Counted from the first letter of the stretch, positions 29,534 through 44,670 are shown. The stretch: 47,450 bases of DNA from Solicoccozyma terricola (GCA_001600875.1 BCLD01000016.1:714271-761720); one strand, 5' to 3'. The notes: generated by a model not told the origin, from the sequence alone. Made by a program: numbers and translations.

Positions 29534-31548
29534 GGGCACATCTCCGCACACTCACGAGAACAAAGCAACACCGTGCTCCTTGAAGTACTTCTCATCGGCA
29601 TCAAGCATTCCATCCATCCACGGCAACAACTTCTTCGCACAATGATCAGTGTGCAAGACAACTGGGATCCCATACGCAGGTGCGATAGCACGAATGAAAT
29701 GAGCAGCTGCAATTGCACCTGCTACGGAAGCGTTTTGGGTTTTGGAATCGTTTGCGATACCTTTACCGGCGAAGAAGGCGGCTCCACCTTGAGAGCATTG
29801 AAGGATGATGGGTGATTTGAGATCACGAGCGGCTTCGAGAGCGGCGTTGGCGGTGGATGAGGATGTGACGTTCTGGGGGCCGGGGGAGGGGGGGGGGGGG
29901 GGGGGTCAGGATATGCAGCGATTTGAACAAGTGACTTCGATGATGGCTTACGATGGCTGGGATAGCGTACTGGAACGAGAGAAAGACAGAAGAAAAAAAC
30001 GCCCGACATTATCAGTTTTGGGGTTTCTGATCTCATAACATCCGCTACATATCCAACAGATGGAAAAACCATGACAACTCACGTTGTGCTTCTTAGCGTG
30101 CTCGAAGAGCTGACGGGTTTGAGTACCGGTCAAAACACCAGCCTGAACGGAGGGGAAAAGGTGGGAATGAAAAGTGAGTCAGTAAGGATGTATAAGATAA
30201 GGGAATTCATATACCGAAACCAAGGGAGGGGGGTTTTTATTTTCGGGAGAACCACCAGTCAGAGGAAAGCAGAAATGGAAGAGGATATAGAGAAGAGAAG
30301 GGAATTCGTAGGAAACGAGGTATACCTGCATACAACCCGAAGACAACGATGAAAGATTGCACCCGATGAAGCTCGGTAGAATCTAAGGAAAGAGGTACGA
30401 TGACGCGGAACGTTCTCAAAAGCCAGAAAGAAGATCCATATCAAACTTCAGTCTCGACACGAGTAGAACGAGTTGTGTCGAAAACTGGCATGACACGTGG
30501 GGAATCGAGACCCAAGCAATAGGAAAATCGCTTCATCCTGTCTTCCAACGTCGTCGGAAATCCTTCCTCCCCCCACCACCCACCCCCCAGATGAAACCAT
30601 CGAGCGGAGTACTGCTTACTACCGTCGCGAAGAGATGAATGCTCCGTCCGTCGGCGAAGAAAGAAAGAGAATACTACTCGCTCCATTCGCAACGAAGAGA
30701 GTATTGTTGACTTTGTTTCGCAAAGAAAGAGAAAATCGCTCACTCCATTCGCGAACAAGACGGTATTTGCTCTATTCGCGAAGAAAGAGAATCTTGCTCC
30801 CTTTTGTTCGTGATGAGATGAGAACACTGCTCAATCCCGTTCGTGAAGAGATCAAGGCAATCCGATTCGGGTTTGCGAAGAGAGTACGGCTCACTTCCTT
30901 CCGAGAAAGGACACCCATGATTCACTCCACTTCACGAAGAGAGAACAGATTATTGTTGCTCAGTCCGTTCACGAAGAAATGAATGCTTCGCTCCCGTTCG
31001 CGCGAAAAAACAACGAACAGAGATTTTGCTTACTCCGTTTGCAGAAGCAGAATAGAGTATTGCTCATTGCGTTCGCGAGAGCAGAACAGAGTATTGCTCA
31101 CTGCGTTCGCAGGACAGAGTATTGCTCACTGCGTTCGCAGAAGCAGAATAGAGTATTGCTCACTGCGTTCGCAGAAGCAGAATAGAGTATTGCTCACTGC
31201 AATCGCGAGAGCAGTACAGACTATTGCTCAATGCGTTCGCAGAAGCAGAGCTCCCTAACGGGACCCAGGTCTTTGCTCCGCGAAGAATTGATTGCTGGCT
31301 TCGCTCGTGAAGAAATGAATGCTGGCTTCGCTCGCGATGAATGCTCGCTTTGCTCGCGGAAGACAGTAGTCTTCTTCGCTCCGCGAAGACAGAAGAGATG
31401 AGTGCTCGCTTCGCTCGCGAAGAATTGAGTGCTCACTACGTTCGGGGAGAAGATGAATGCCCGCTTCGCTCGCGAAGAAATGACTGCTCGCTACGTTCGC
31501 GTCAGCGCTGTGTACACTCACGGGGACGATAGATAGAGCACCAGACAT
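28525..31548 (-). CDS. FBA1: Fructose-1,6-bisphosphate aldolase, class II
   Basis: Zinc-dependent glycolytic/gluconeogenic enzyme, cytosolic. Exons (minus): 31522-31548, 30083-30142, 29950-29967, 29556-29872, 29349-29437, 29115-29271, 28709-29032, 28525-28618; 361 aa, the normal size. Reads MSGALSIVPAGVLTGTQTRQLFEHAKKHN then YAIPAI (an 18-nt exon) and NVTSSSTANAALEAA. Catalytic and zinc motifs: VVLHTDHCAKKLLPW, LEMEIGITGGEEDGV, AFGNVHGVYKPGN, LVFHGGSGSS (phosphate loop) and MNVDTDTQFA. Intron 1 is 1379 nt, more than ten times the usual length, and is largely the dispersed repeat array. Introns at 29438-29555 and 29873-29949 contain C and G runs. As a highly expressed gene, its long 5' intron may matter for expression; that is inference. 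Confidence 0.97.
29485..29531. repeat. 47-nt poly-C run in FBA1 intron
   Basis: Uninterrupted C run in the intron 29438-29555. Length is likely unstable or approximate in the assembly. Confidence 0.8.
30600..31512 (-). repeat. Intron repeat array, copy 4 (FBA1 intron 1), the largest
   Basis: About 25-30 units. Sense-strand consensus GCGAACGNAGYGAGCA plus ANTACTCTATTCTGCTTCT-like spacer; units near 31035-31240 are almost identical (period about 28-34 nt), while those at 30600-31000 are more diverged, consistent with recent tandem growth at one end. The hairpin block (GGTCCC-GTTA-GGGAGC-like) is at 31250-31264. The plus strand keeps several frames open by chance of the repeat; none resembles a protein. 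Confidence 0.9.
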
Positions 31549-32312
31549 TGTGAGTTGTGAGTTGTGAGTTGTAAAAGTGTGTGTGGATCGAGTTGTGAGG
31601 TGTGGTGTGGGAGTGGAGTGTTACGTGGATTGGGAACCGCTGGTCCCAATCTTTTTTGAATCCCCATCCCATCCCATCCCATCCGATCCGGGGTGTGACG
31701 TGTATGGAAATGGAAATAGCTGCACGTGACCGGCCTATTTCGGGACTGTTCGGATCTAATCCAATCACAGCGGAGAGCAACGTAGAGCAACGTAGAGCCC
31801 ACCTACCATCTCTTGCCCCAATCCATATACACCCGCAGCATCTTGCATTTCCCTGCTCCCAAGTCCCGTCTGTCCGACACTGGGGATTATTCCCCCCTGG
31901 CGAATAACACGGGGGAAGAACGAAGAACAACAAATGTTCGAATGGTTTGTCGATAGATATATACATGAAACACACCATTCTTCGAATCTTAGAACACGGG
32001 TGGGTGATGACCAGGACCCCCAACCGACCCACTCCTGGTTATCGGATACCCCGTATGATTTTTCCCAAGCCCACGTGATAACCCCCCGTCCCCCGTTTGT
32101 ATCCGCGGTGCGGTATCGGATTTTTGCGCGGTGACGTCATCGATCGGCGGTTTATTGAGACAGGGTATAGGAGGTATTAGATCCCTCGTTAGGATGTAAA
32201 TTCTTGGGAGAAAGAAAAGGAACAAAGTGTTGAAACACACCATTCTCGAACCCACCCNCCCNCCCCNCNNCCCNCGACCACCACCCACGACCACCACCTT
32301 CCCGATCCCATC
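31549..32312. promoter_or_regulatory. Divergent promoter FBA1 / six-TM membrane protein (764 bp)
   Basis: CACGTG cores at 31723-31728 (GCACGTGACC) and 32072-32077 (CCACGTGATA), a CCAAT at about 31757, an ATATATAC stretch near 31951-31960, a CCCAT tandem tract (about 31663-31688) and several N bases at 32258-32274. No gene seen in the gap. Confidence 0.5.
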
Positions 32313-34248
32313 ATGTCTCAATCCCATCATATCACATACCATTCCACTCCTCTCCGATCTTTACATTTCTTCCAACCTACACTCGTCCATCTCCATCCAA
32401 CCGATACCACCACCTCAACTCCTACATCTACATCTACATCTGAAGGCGGTGATAGGGGGAAATATCACTTGGATGATAATTCTCTCGTTTATAATTCTAG
32501 AAAAGCTAGGAAGGGGAGATATCAAACTCATTCAACACATGTACATCATTCTGGATTAGCTTCTCATTTCAGACGATCGACTTCGATCGACCAACCACAA
32601 CAACAACCATCGACGAGAGAAATTGGAAAATTAAAAAGATCGGATAGTTGGTTAGGTAGAGCCAATATCAGAATATCAGGAAAAGGTGGAAGGAATAGGT
32701 TTAAACCGCATTTGGATGCGGATGTTTCGTTTTGGATTGCGGTTTTATTTACTTTGGGGAGTTGTGTTTGGGTTGTTAATGGTGAGTGAGGGAGGGGTGT
32801 GGGGGGGGGGGGGGTTGTTTCTTTACGTGCTGATGGAACCCCCACGGCATCGGTATAGGGTTCCTCGTACTATTACCAATATACATCGATACGTTAAATT
32901 CGACAACATACTTTCGAGCAGCGGCTGCACTCGCTTTTCTAGGAGGTACGATTTTCGAAATTGGATCGTATTTGATGGTTGTTGAAGCGTTGAATAGGTG
33001 AGTGGAGATGCCAATCTCGCATTGTCATGTCATGTCATTATCTCGTGTGTGGGAGGGGTTCTTTTTGTAACTTGTCCCCTTTTTTTTTTTTTTTTTTCCT
33101 TCCTTTTCCTTTTTCAATCTGATGATAATCGATACGCGGGGGAAAAATCCCAACAGAGGAAGAGAAAATAATTTCGGAGCTTCATTATATCATCTAGCAC
33201 ATTCTCCTTCATTCACATCACCACCTACAACTAGGCATTCAAGTTCAGAACACACAGACGCTGATTCTCCAATTGGGAACAACGAGGATGGGAAAACGAC
33301 ATCAGGAGGCGGTTGGATAACGGATGGGGTTGAGAAACAGTTTGTTTGGTGGTATGTTTCGGTGGTAGAGATGATGTTGAGGCGGATGAGACGATGAACG
33401 CTGATTGGGATGGATTTCTCTCTCGTCCGCGCCGACAGGGGTAAGGGCTTATGGCATGATATCGGATACGTAGCAGCCTATGTCCAATTATGGGCAGCTA
33501 CAATCTTCTGGATTGCTACATTGTGAGGAACATTCCGTACCCCCTGTCCTGTCCCTTGTATATCCAACGCCTGATTGATTTTATTCGCTGGGTTGGGTCG
33601 TTGGTAGGACCGGTCTTCCAGGTGTTATCAAGGGATTCCCCGATGACCCTAGTGTTGCTATCGTCGATGTGTTTTTCTGGACCCCACAAGGTGATTTTTC
33701 ACCATCGTACTCTGGCTATTGGCGTGCTGATGCCCCTCTACTTGGCGTACAACTAAACAGTCATTGGTGGTACTGGATTCATGATCTCCTCGGCGCTACT
33801 TATGCTCGAGGTTCAAACTGCATGGTACAAACCTGCTCTTAGCGATATAGGATGGCATGGTGAGGAAGATGACAAACCTTACCCGACCCGTGTTCACCCT
33901 TTCCTGACCCGTGGCGCCCCCCCCCCCCCCCCGGGGGGCGATCTTGAACATCAGTTGGATTCTGGAATTTCGCAGGAGCTGTCGGATTCATGCTCTGTGG
34001 GGTTTTCGGATATTCAACAGCGGAGAAATGGGTAGAACATAGTGGGATTACCACGTTCTGGGGTGAGTGAGATTTTCCCCCATCCTCCTGTGGATGGGGG
34101 GGGGGGGGGAAATCTTGCGAGGCAGGAAAAAGCTGATACAATTTGGGGCAAAACAGGTTCATGGTCTTTCTTGATTGGAAGTATCATGCAAGTGTATGAG
34201 GTCATTTGGAGAGAGCCCCCGCCGGAGAAGGACGAGGAGGAGAAGTGA
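32313..34248 (+). CDS. Conserved fungal integral membrane protein, about six TM helices
   Basis: Exons: 32313-32781, 32859-32997, 33157-33351, 33439-33522, 33608-33690, 33761-33859, 33955-34062, 34157-34248; 422 aa. The N-terminal ~135 residues are hydrophilic and likely cytosolic (KLKRSDSWLGRANIRISGKG), then SFWIAVLFTLGSCVWVVNGF (TM1), AAAALAFLGGTIFEIGSYLMVV (TM2), a Ser/Asp-rich loop, GYVAAYVQLWAATIFWIATL (TM3), IGGTGFMISSALLMLEVQTA (TM4), FWNFAGAVGFMLCGVFGYST (TM5), WSFLIGSIMQVYEVIW (TM6) and an acidic C-terminus. Similar fungal proteins exist as uncharacterised integral membrane proteins; I cannot assign a substrate. Introns have G or C runs at 32800-32813 and 33908-33922. Confidence 0.82.
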
Positions 34249-34335
34249 TGTATATATGAACCAAAAAGCGACACTGTAATCGGTAGATTTGGTTGACAGA
34301 CATGGCATGTGCGGACTGCGGGGTGGCGAATTCTG

Positions 34336-34388
34336 CCGTCGATGTCCGTGAGGGTCGTCGATGTCCGTGCGGGTCGTCGATGTCCGTT
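34336..34388 (+). repeat. 18-bp tandem repeat upstream of the complex I gene
   Basis: About 2.7 copies of GTCGATGTCCGTGNGGGTC, within 80-130 bp of the NDUFB10-like ATG. Could be a promoter element array; no factor inferred. Confidence 0.6.
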
Positions 34389-34466
34389 TCCATCTCACCC
34401 GCGTGCTCTCCTCCCGTAAATGGTCGACATATCCTCCCTCCAACCACTCCGTTCTTCACTCGCACC

Positions 34467-34866
34467 ATGTCGTCCCAGATCGAGGAGTACAAGAGTATGT
34501 CGCACTGGTCGTACTTGCGTCAGTCTACACGCTCACACATCCCGCCTTCCCACCTCCCCCGCACACAGACACTCTCGACGCCCGCGACAAGCACATCCGG
34601 GAAGCTTGGGTGAAAGCAATGGAAGCTCGACTAGTCCGTGATGAACTCATCAAGTGTCAACGAGCAGAAGGTGTCAATAATTATCAATCATGCAAGGAGC
34701 TCGCGGAGAAGTATACGGGTATGATACGGGAGAATAGAGTGAGTGCGCTGATCGTCGGCTTGGGTTTTTTCATTCATTATTCTGTGGGGTATCAATACTG
34801 ATCGAGTTGCTCATTGGCCCCCGTTTGTTACAGGTCAAGGGATACAGAGTCATCGATTTGGAGTAA
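34467..34866 (+). CDS. Mitochondrial complex I subunit, NDUFB10/PDSW-like
   Basis: Exons: 34467-34494, 34569-34738, 34834-34866; 76 aa. Reads MSSQIEEYKNTLDARDKHIREAWVKAMEARLV, then KCQRAEGVNNYQSCKELAEKY and VKGYRVIDLE. The Cys-x11-Cys pair in a helical hairpin, the length and the basic helix REAWVKAM match fungal 12-kDa NDUFB10-type accessory subunits of NADH:ubiquinone oxidoreductase, which are imported into the intermembrane space by the Mia40 disulfide route. Its presence implies a respiratory fungus with complex I, unlike Saccharomyces. The first exon is 28 nt. The gene follows the six-TM protein on the same strand, 218 bp downstream. Confidence 0.82.
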
Positions 34867-35089
34867 ATTGTATCTGTTGGAACATCGCCGCCATCATTCC
34901 AGATCCTTTGTTTCTCCAGCGGGAATTTCTTGTGCCAAGCGTTGCAATGAGCAAACTTTCAGGTCCTCCTTGATTTGAGCGTGCGTGAGGAAAATGTCTC
35001 TCTGCTTCCTATATACGGGATATTCTCAATCTACAGGGTGGTCGTTACTGTCTCTCTCTTCCACCTCATCTAACCCCGGATCATGCCAT

Positions 35090-37260
35090 CTATGCGAGCT
35101 GAATACCATTGGAGAAGTCCGAGACGAGTTGAGAGACTTGAACGGCGAGATCTACGTCCCGCACACGTATCAGCCACGATTGCGAGTTGTGAACGAAATA
35201 AAACCTGCCCCCCTGCTACTCACCATCCGCCGCGACCTTTGTACTCGCCTCCGCATACACCCTCACACAATCCTCCGTTCCACTCGGTCTAACAAAGCTT
35301 CTTCCCTTTTCAAACATCCTCACCTTGGCATCCACCTTTGCTTGCAAACCTGGAGGCTCAACCAATCTTCTCTCCGCGTCCTCGGTCTTGAATGCCGATC
35401 TATCCTTCACATTCACTTTGACGAGTCGATTTGGGAGATCCTCGTATGCCGCATCCCATTCCTCGGGACCCCATTTCTTGTGTGCGAGGATGACCTCGAC
35501 GAGGAGGAGGTCGGATAGAGCGTCTCCGACAGCTTGGTTGATGAGACGAGTGAGAGATTGAAGGGTTGTTACAGCGGAAGCTTGGTTTGGTGTCTTTGCT
35601 TCGTATGTCTCCAAGAGATTGAGCGTTTCTGGGGAGAAAATGACGGTACCGTGACCATTGGCTTCAAAGTAGACTCCAATGTCGTATCTCTCTGCGGCAT
35701 GATGAAGATGCTTGACGCCGGTCGGGACGCATTTGACCGGGAGACCCTGGGAAAGAGGGGGGGGGGGGTTCATGCAGCCGAGTCAGCCGTTGAAGGATAA
35801 ACGTTTGATTTCCTGTTGCACTCACTGATCCCTCCAGATACGCTGTCGAGCTTCCATTCGCGTACGCCGTCTGAACTACACCCAACTTGATCTCTTCCTC
35901 CAAACCTGCCGTCTTGACAAGATCTCCTATGAATCCAGCAGCCAAAGTCGCGATTTTATCACCGTCCAATAGTCTGAATTTACCTTCACTTCCTTCCTTG
36001 CCGCCATTGTAAGTGACATAATAATAAACCACCCTATCGGCATCTCCATCGATCGAACAAGCACGTCTAGCAGTCGGGTGACCCTCTGGTGATTTACCGA
36101 GCTCAACGAGGACGGCTGGTGGTGCTCGTTGTCCCGTTTTAACGTAGTCGGCACCACAGTTGAAGTTTAGAGCGCCGCTGGACTCGATTGATGTGCATAC
36201 AGGTAGGATTCGAAGGTGTTTGGCGATCATTGGTGCGATGCGGGTGAGAGATAGAGTTCCAACGCCGTTGGCGCAATCGATGACGAGTGGTATGTCTTGC
36301 GTTTTACCCGACTGATGGAGGGGGGAGGGGGGGGGGGTTGTTTGTTTGTTTCCAAGTCTCGGAGTGGTTCATTCGATTTTACCGCACAAACTCACCATCA
36401 GTTTATTGAATGAATCTGCCATTTTCTCAATATATCCTTCAAACGACAATTCCCCGTAATCCTTCCTCTCCTCATTCTTCAAATTCAATCCTCGTACGAT
36501 GTAATGCAAGACAGGTGTTGTAACGATTCCACGATTATCCCACTTTTCCAAAACGTCTCCGATTGGAGTTTGCATACATTTCAAACCAGCTTCCAACGCC
36601 GTTACCAAACCTGGTCCTGATGAACGAGTATCACGACCATAAACGACGTTCGAGGGCTTCGAGAGGTCAATCTTGAGTGTAACGATGAATGTAGTTAACG
36701 CTGAAAGAAGTTCTGAAGTGGTTTCAGCGTTTGATAACGTTGTTGCATGAGATTCCCAAGAAGATTCAAGCATCTCTCCTCTTGGATCGATTATCTTGGC
36801 CCCGTTGTCCTGGTGAGAGGGGAGGGGAGGGGAGGGGAGGGGAGGGTAAAGCAACGAAAAAAAGAGACGGTCATCCTTTGAATCTAGGAAGGGTAGTTGG
36901 GGGAAAGGGAGTCTTACCTCTTCAGGGTTATGACTAGCCGTGACCATAACTCCAACACAACGACCATCTAGCTTCTTTGAACGAAGAGTAGCTAACAGTC
37001 CAACGCGGAAGAGAACAGAGGAAAGTGTTGCTCCTCTGTTGAAAACGAAAACCAAAAAAGAGGGGGGTAAGAATATGAATCTGCTGATATGTAAGAGCGG
37101 GGGGGAAAAAAAAAACACCAAATCCTCACTTGGTTCGGAATCCTGCAGTTCCATAAGTGAATTGTAGACCTTGAGGTTTCGGGTATTTATCTGAAGCTGC
37201 CATTATCTCATGAACTGGCAAGTACTTGTTTGCGGAGCTGCTGGATGTTGATGCCGCCAT
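35090..37260 (-). CDS. PCM1: Phosphoacetylglucosamine mutase (Pcm1/Agm1, PGM3)
   Basis: Interconverts GlcNAc-6-P and GlcNAc-1-P for UDP-GlcNAc, chitin, N-glycan and GPI synthesis; cytosolic. Exons (minus): 37130-37260, 36918-37035, 36396-36809, 35826-36311, 35224-35746, 35090-35136; 572 aa. Phosphohexomutase motifs: the catalytic phosphoserine loop TASHNPE (Ser about 78), the metal loop SIDGDADRVVYYY, the sugar-binding EANGHGTVIF and the phosphate-binding RPSGTEDCVRVYAE. The final exon, 47 nt, gives VSQLVSDFSNGIQLA and was found by phase. Introns hold G runs at 35759-35768 and 36324-36338 and a GGGGA tandem tract (about 36820-36845). Tail to tail with the NDUFB10-like gene. Confidence 0.95.
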
Positions 37261-37966
37261 AGTGGAGGGTGGAATGTAGGATAGAGTAGCGCGCTGGCTG
37301 GTTGTTTGATTGGTTGAACTTGGCACCGATGGACGTTTTCGGAGACCTTACTGCAAGTTGACTAGAGTTGGTAATTGACTCGATGGGGGTTGTAGAGAGT
37401 GGGGTGAACTTGGAACGTTGCACGACGGTAGGTGATCGCTGTGCCCTTTGCCGCTCTGTTGTGATGGATGTGATGTGATGTGCACCGCGGAATTGGTAAA
37501 TAATATTCCTCAGTGGCGATCGATCGGGGGCCACTGTGGGCACCAGGCGTGTCAGCTGTCTTCCATTCAGGGAAATCGTATGTATCAACAGGTTCAAGGT
37601 GGTGGTCCTTCTCACAGTCGTGGTTTCTCGTGGTTTCCAGACCTCGTCCGTCACGATGACTATACCCAGTTGACGACGTTGGATGTACTGGATACTGGAT
37701 GGGTGGGGGACAGCCAATACTCCCCTATGACGTGTCATTCCCGGTTTGTTTACTTTGAATAATGGAAGATCATCCAACCATATGCATCCATCCAGTTCAA
37801 CGGGATCGTCAACGAACATCATCCATCATCCATCATCCATCAACCATCAACAAGATTCAACGGAAGAACGGTACATTTTGCATGTCCTCGTAATCTCCCC
37901 CTCTCCATCCATCCATCCCCTCCGCTCCGCCGTACAGCAACCCCAACCTCGTCCCCCTACCACCAG
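37261..37966. promoter_or_regulatory. Divergent region PCM1 / CDC5 (706 bp)
   Basis: Includes CATCCATCAT tandem tracts near 37821-37850, within 150 bp of the CDC5 ATG. No CACGTG core and no gene recognised. Confidence 0.4.
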
Positions 37967-41452
<3,486 letters not shown>

Positions 41453-41738
41453 GGTAGCCGTTTTGGCCGGAGTGAGCGAAGCGTGATCACAATCATTCCT
41501 TTCATATTTCCTTCCTTTCACCGTTTGTACAATTATTTTTTTCTCATTTTTTAACGACGCATGTTACCTTCCAAGTGATGAAACGAAAAATTTCGACACG
41601 AGGAGACGGGTCATCTGCCCGTTCGCATTCGATGATTCTTATCTACTCGGTACTTTGTCAAAACAGATGACTCTGTTTCCTCCCTTTTGTTTCCTTCTCG
41701 CACCATATTTACACGGTCAATGATTCTGAGCTTCTCCC

Positions 41739-43159
41739 TCAATTGAACCTCTCCTTCAAACTTTTGTACATGTCCTGAACAGTGACATTCAATGGAGTAT
41801 ACTTGATGCCCAAAACTTTCTCCGCCTTCTTGCCTGAATGGACATTAGCTGACTTGTTATTCTCAGGTCCAGAACCAGGTTTGCCAACCGGGAGATTTGG
41901 TGGTGGAGATGGGAAAGTGTGGAGGATATCGACTGGAGAGTGGGTGTGGGTGTGGGTAAGTATGGGTTCGGATACCTGGACGTCGAGTAAAAAGCGGGGC
42001 TCATGGAGGAAAAAGGCTCACCGATATCTTGTCCACTGAATGGACCATTGGAGATGATGAACCTCTCACCACCCGCCTCAGGGACGGTCAAAGCGAGGAA
42101 ATGAGCAAGAGCGACGTCACGGACCTAGATAAAAGAGTCCCCGCCAAAAAAACGAAACGAATCATTCAGCCAGAAAGCAGAAATCCCGAAAGCAAAACCA
42201 GGATTCTTCCTCACATCGATCCAATTTCCTGCGGTTTCCGAAAGATCATTATCCGTTTTTTTACCCGTACAATAAGCCCAAAAGTTTGCAATTGAAGTAT
42301 TGATTTTTTCTGGTGATTCAACTTGATGAATGATGGGTCCAAATACTAAAGGAGGATTAATAGTTGCGAAATCCCAATTTGGTTTTTCATCTTGTAATAT
42401 TTTCCAAGCTGCTTTTTCAGCTAATGTTTTTGAAGCTCGATATTTATCACCACCTGGAGCTTGATTTCCATCTTTTTCAACGATTTGCGGGGAATATTCG
42501 TTCCAGTCGATTTCAGTGAATGTGTATGGTGGACCTGAGGAATGGTGGGTGCCAGAAGGGGTGGGTGAGATGATAGCGGCAACAGAGGAGGTGATTACCA
42601 TGCGTTGGAGGTTGGGGCTGAGTGGGGGGGGGGGGGGGGGGGTGGTGTGGTGTGGGGAAGGGGGAAGGTAATATGATAAGACCCCAGCGAAGACTGTCAA
42701 AGAGACAAGGAAGCCACTCACTTATTCTTCAACGCAGACTTCATGATACCAACAGTACCCTGCACAGCAGGATCGATGAGTTCTTCCGGAGTAGCTGCGT
42801 CGATGTAGAATCTGCGCCGCCCCGGGGGGGGGGGGGGAAGACGCTCAAGTTTTAGGGGAATTCTACGATATTCTTCTTGGCATGATCCATTTGATCAGGA
42901 CCACTCACGGAGAAGCAGTGTGCGCTAAAGAGACACGGTGGAATGATTTCCATATTTACATCAGTCGACGCCTTTGTTTTTAAAATTAAACGAAACACAA
43001 GGCGGAGAGATACTCACCTATCCCATCGACACCCTTGACAGCCTCATCGAAACTTCCTGGCTGCGGGGATCAAGCAAAGAATTGAAACAACACGAGAAGT
43101 CAGTTGTAAACTCTGTCGCGGTTACCCTTCCCCTACCACCCTACCACCCTACCACCCCT

Positions 43160-43242
<83 letters not shown>

Positions 43243-43474
43243 CCTCCTCCTCCCCCTTCTTCGCCCAACTCACCTCCGCGATATCCTCCACAATCACATA
43301 CTCAAAATCACCTAACCCTTTAAAAAGATCAACCAAATATTTCCCTTTCGCATCTGATCGAACTGTACCCCGAACTTTGTAACCTTTAGAGAGTAGGGTT
43401 TGACATAGATGAGCTGCGATGAAACCTGATGCGCCGGAGACGAGGACTTTGGATCCGGGTTTGATAGCTGGCAT
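41739..43474 (-). CDS. Extended short-chain dehydrogenase/reductase (dihydroflavonol reductase-like)
   Basis: NADPH-dependent oxidoreductase of the aldehyde/ketone reductase type (Gre2/DFR-like), probably cytosolic. Exons (minus): 43274-43474, 43018-43060, 42909-42924, 42722-42811, 42215-42617, 42022-42124, 41739-41932; 349 aa. The Rossmann start is VLVSGASGFIAAHLCQTLL (GxxGxxA); the catalytic region has MVITSSVAAI and YRASKTLAEKAAW (YxxxK); AHTASPF precedes DAATPEELIDPAVQGT. A 16-nt exon (42909-42924) supplies AHTASP. Intron 1 contains an 80-nt C run and others hold G runs (42624-42642, 42824-42836). Convergent with CDC5. Substrate cannot be read from sequence; Gre2-like methylglyoxal or secondary-metabolite ketones are possible. 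Confidence 0.9.
43161..43240. repeat. 80-nt poly-C run in SDR intron 1
   Basis: The longest homopolymer in the window, inside the intron 43061-43273. It ends about 33 bp from the upstream exon's donor edge. True length is uncertain because such runs are hard to sequence. Confidence 0.85.
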
Positions 43475-44273
43475 GGTGGGGTTGCGGTGGGGTTGCGGTG
43501 GGTTGCGGTGGGATGGTTGGGGTGGGAGGTGGATGTCTGGGTGATTGTGAAACTGGACTGTGAAACTGGACTGCCACGATGAGGAGGGAGGGATCCACGA
43601 TCTAATAATGATTTTTTTAATTTCACCGATCGGTCCGGGGTCCCCGGTGCGGGGGTGGGTGGTGCCTCCACCTCAAATACACAGGTCACGTGATGGATCA
43701 GGAAGGGGTGGGGTGGGGTGGAGGGGGGTGGAGGGGGGTGGCGCGTGGATGGATCGAGACATGTCCCGCATGGAATCTATACTGATCACCCACAGAAAGA
43801 TCTCGCTGACTGGATGGATATCTCCATCTGGGTCCCCCCGGGGGGGGGGGGGGGGGTGATTGAGGAGGGGGAACTAGGTACTGCATAGTGATCGATCAAT
43901 CATCCCGTCGAACAAGTGTTGAAAACGGCGGCTCGATGAACGGGCGGGAACAAGGCTGAGATGCGACCGCTGGGTACTGGTTGATCCTGCTCTTACCCTG
44001 TAAATACCTATAGAACCACGAGAGGGTATCAGAGGTGCTACCTTGCGTGATACAGCACGCTGTCACCCGTCCCCCTCCCCCCTCGGTCCCCCCAATAATA
44101 TTCGCCACCCGCCCTCCCATTGCCACGTCACTGTTTTCCCATTTTTTATCAGATTAACCCGTCGGATCACAGTCATCCCATCGCCCCAAGTTCGTGGCGA
44201 AAACACACCACACATCATCATCAACTACAACCCACACCACACCCACATACATACATACATACTACCAACCACC
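43475..44273. promoter_or_regulatory. Divergent promoter SDR / ISU1 (799 bp)
   Basis: CACGTGATGG site at 43687-43696, GGGGTGGAGG tandem tract about 43706-43740 and a G run at 43842-43856. CACGTG is a bHLH-type core and could serve either gene; inferred. No gene recognised. Confidence 0.45.
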
Positions 44274-44670
44274 ATGGCATCCCTACGTACCTCCCTCACA
44301 CGCACTCTCCTCACTGCAACCCGTACAACCCCATCCCGTCTCATTCCATCCCGCGCAATCATCGCAGGTCCATCAAGAGTAGGAGGAGTAGCCACTACTA
44401 CTACCAGATCTTATCATGCAAAAGTAATCGATCATTATGAGAATCCAAGGAATGTAGGAACAATGGATAAGAATGATGAACATGTTGGCACTGGATTGGT
44501 TGGTGCACCTGGTGAGTTTGGAGAACACACACCGAGGTTTTCGGGAAAAGGGAAAAACTGAAGTTTTAAATAAACGTGTTCCCCATCCCCTACCCCCCCT
44601 TTCCTTTCTACAATCTGTCCCGACGATACTGACGATGAGGAACCCCCCCCCCCCCCCCCCCCGCCCCCTT

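Noticed and set aside
30600..31512. Several long open frames across the FBA1 intron array, e.g. 30979-31258 (+) and 31255-31548 (-)
   Set aside because: They are products of the repeat period, which lacks stops in some frames; no shared protein sequence survives between arrays and the first frame overlaps an intron with consensus splice sites.
31998..32004. GTGATGA on the plus strand in the FBA1 promoter as box C of a snoRNA
   Set aside because: No CTGA within the next 100 nt.
34985..35518. A 177-aa plus-strand frame overlapping PCM1
   Set aside because: It is the shadow of the PCM1 3' exons; composition is not protein-like and no family motif appears.
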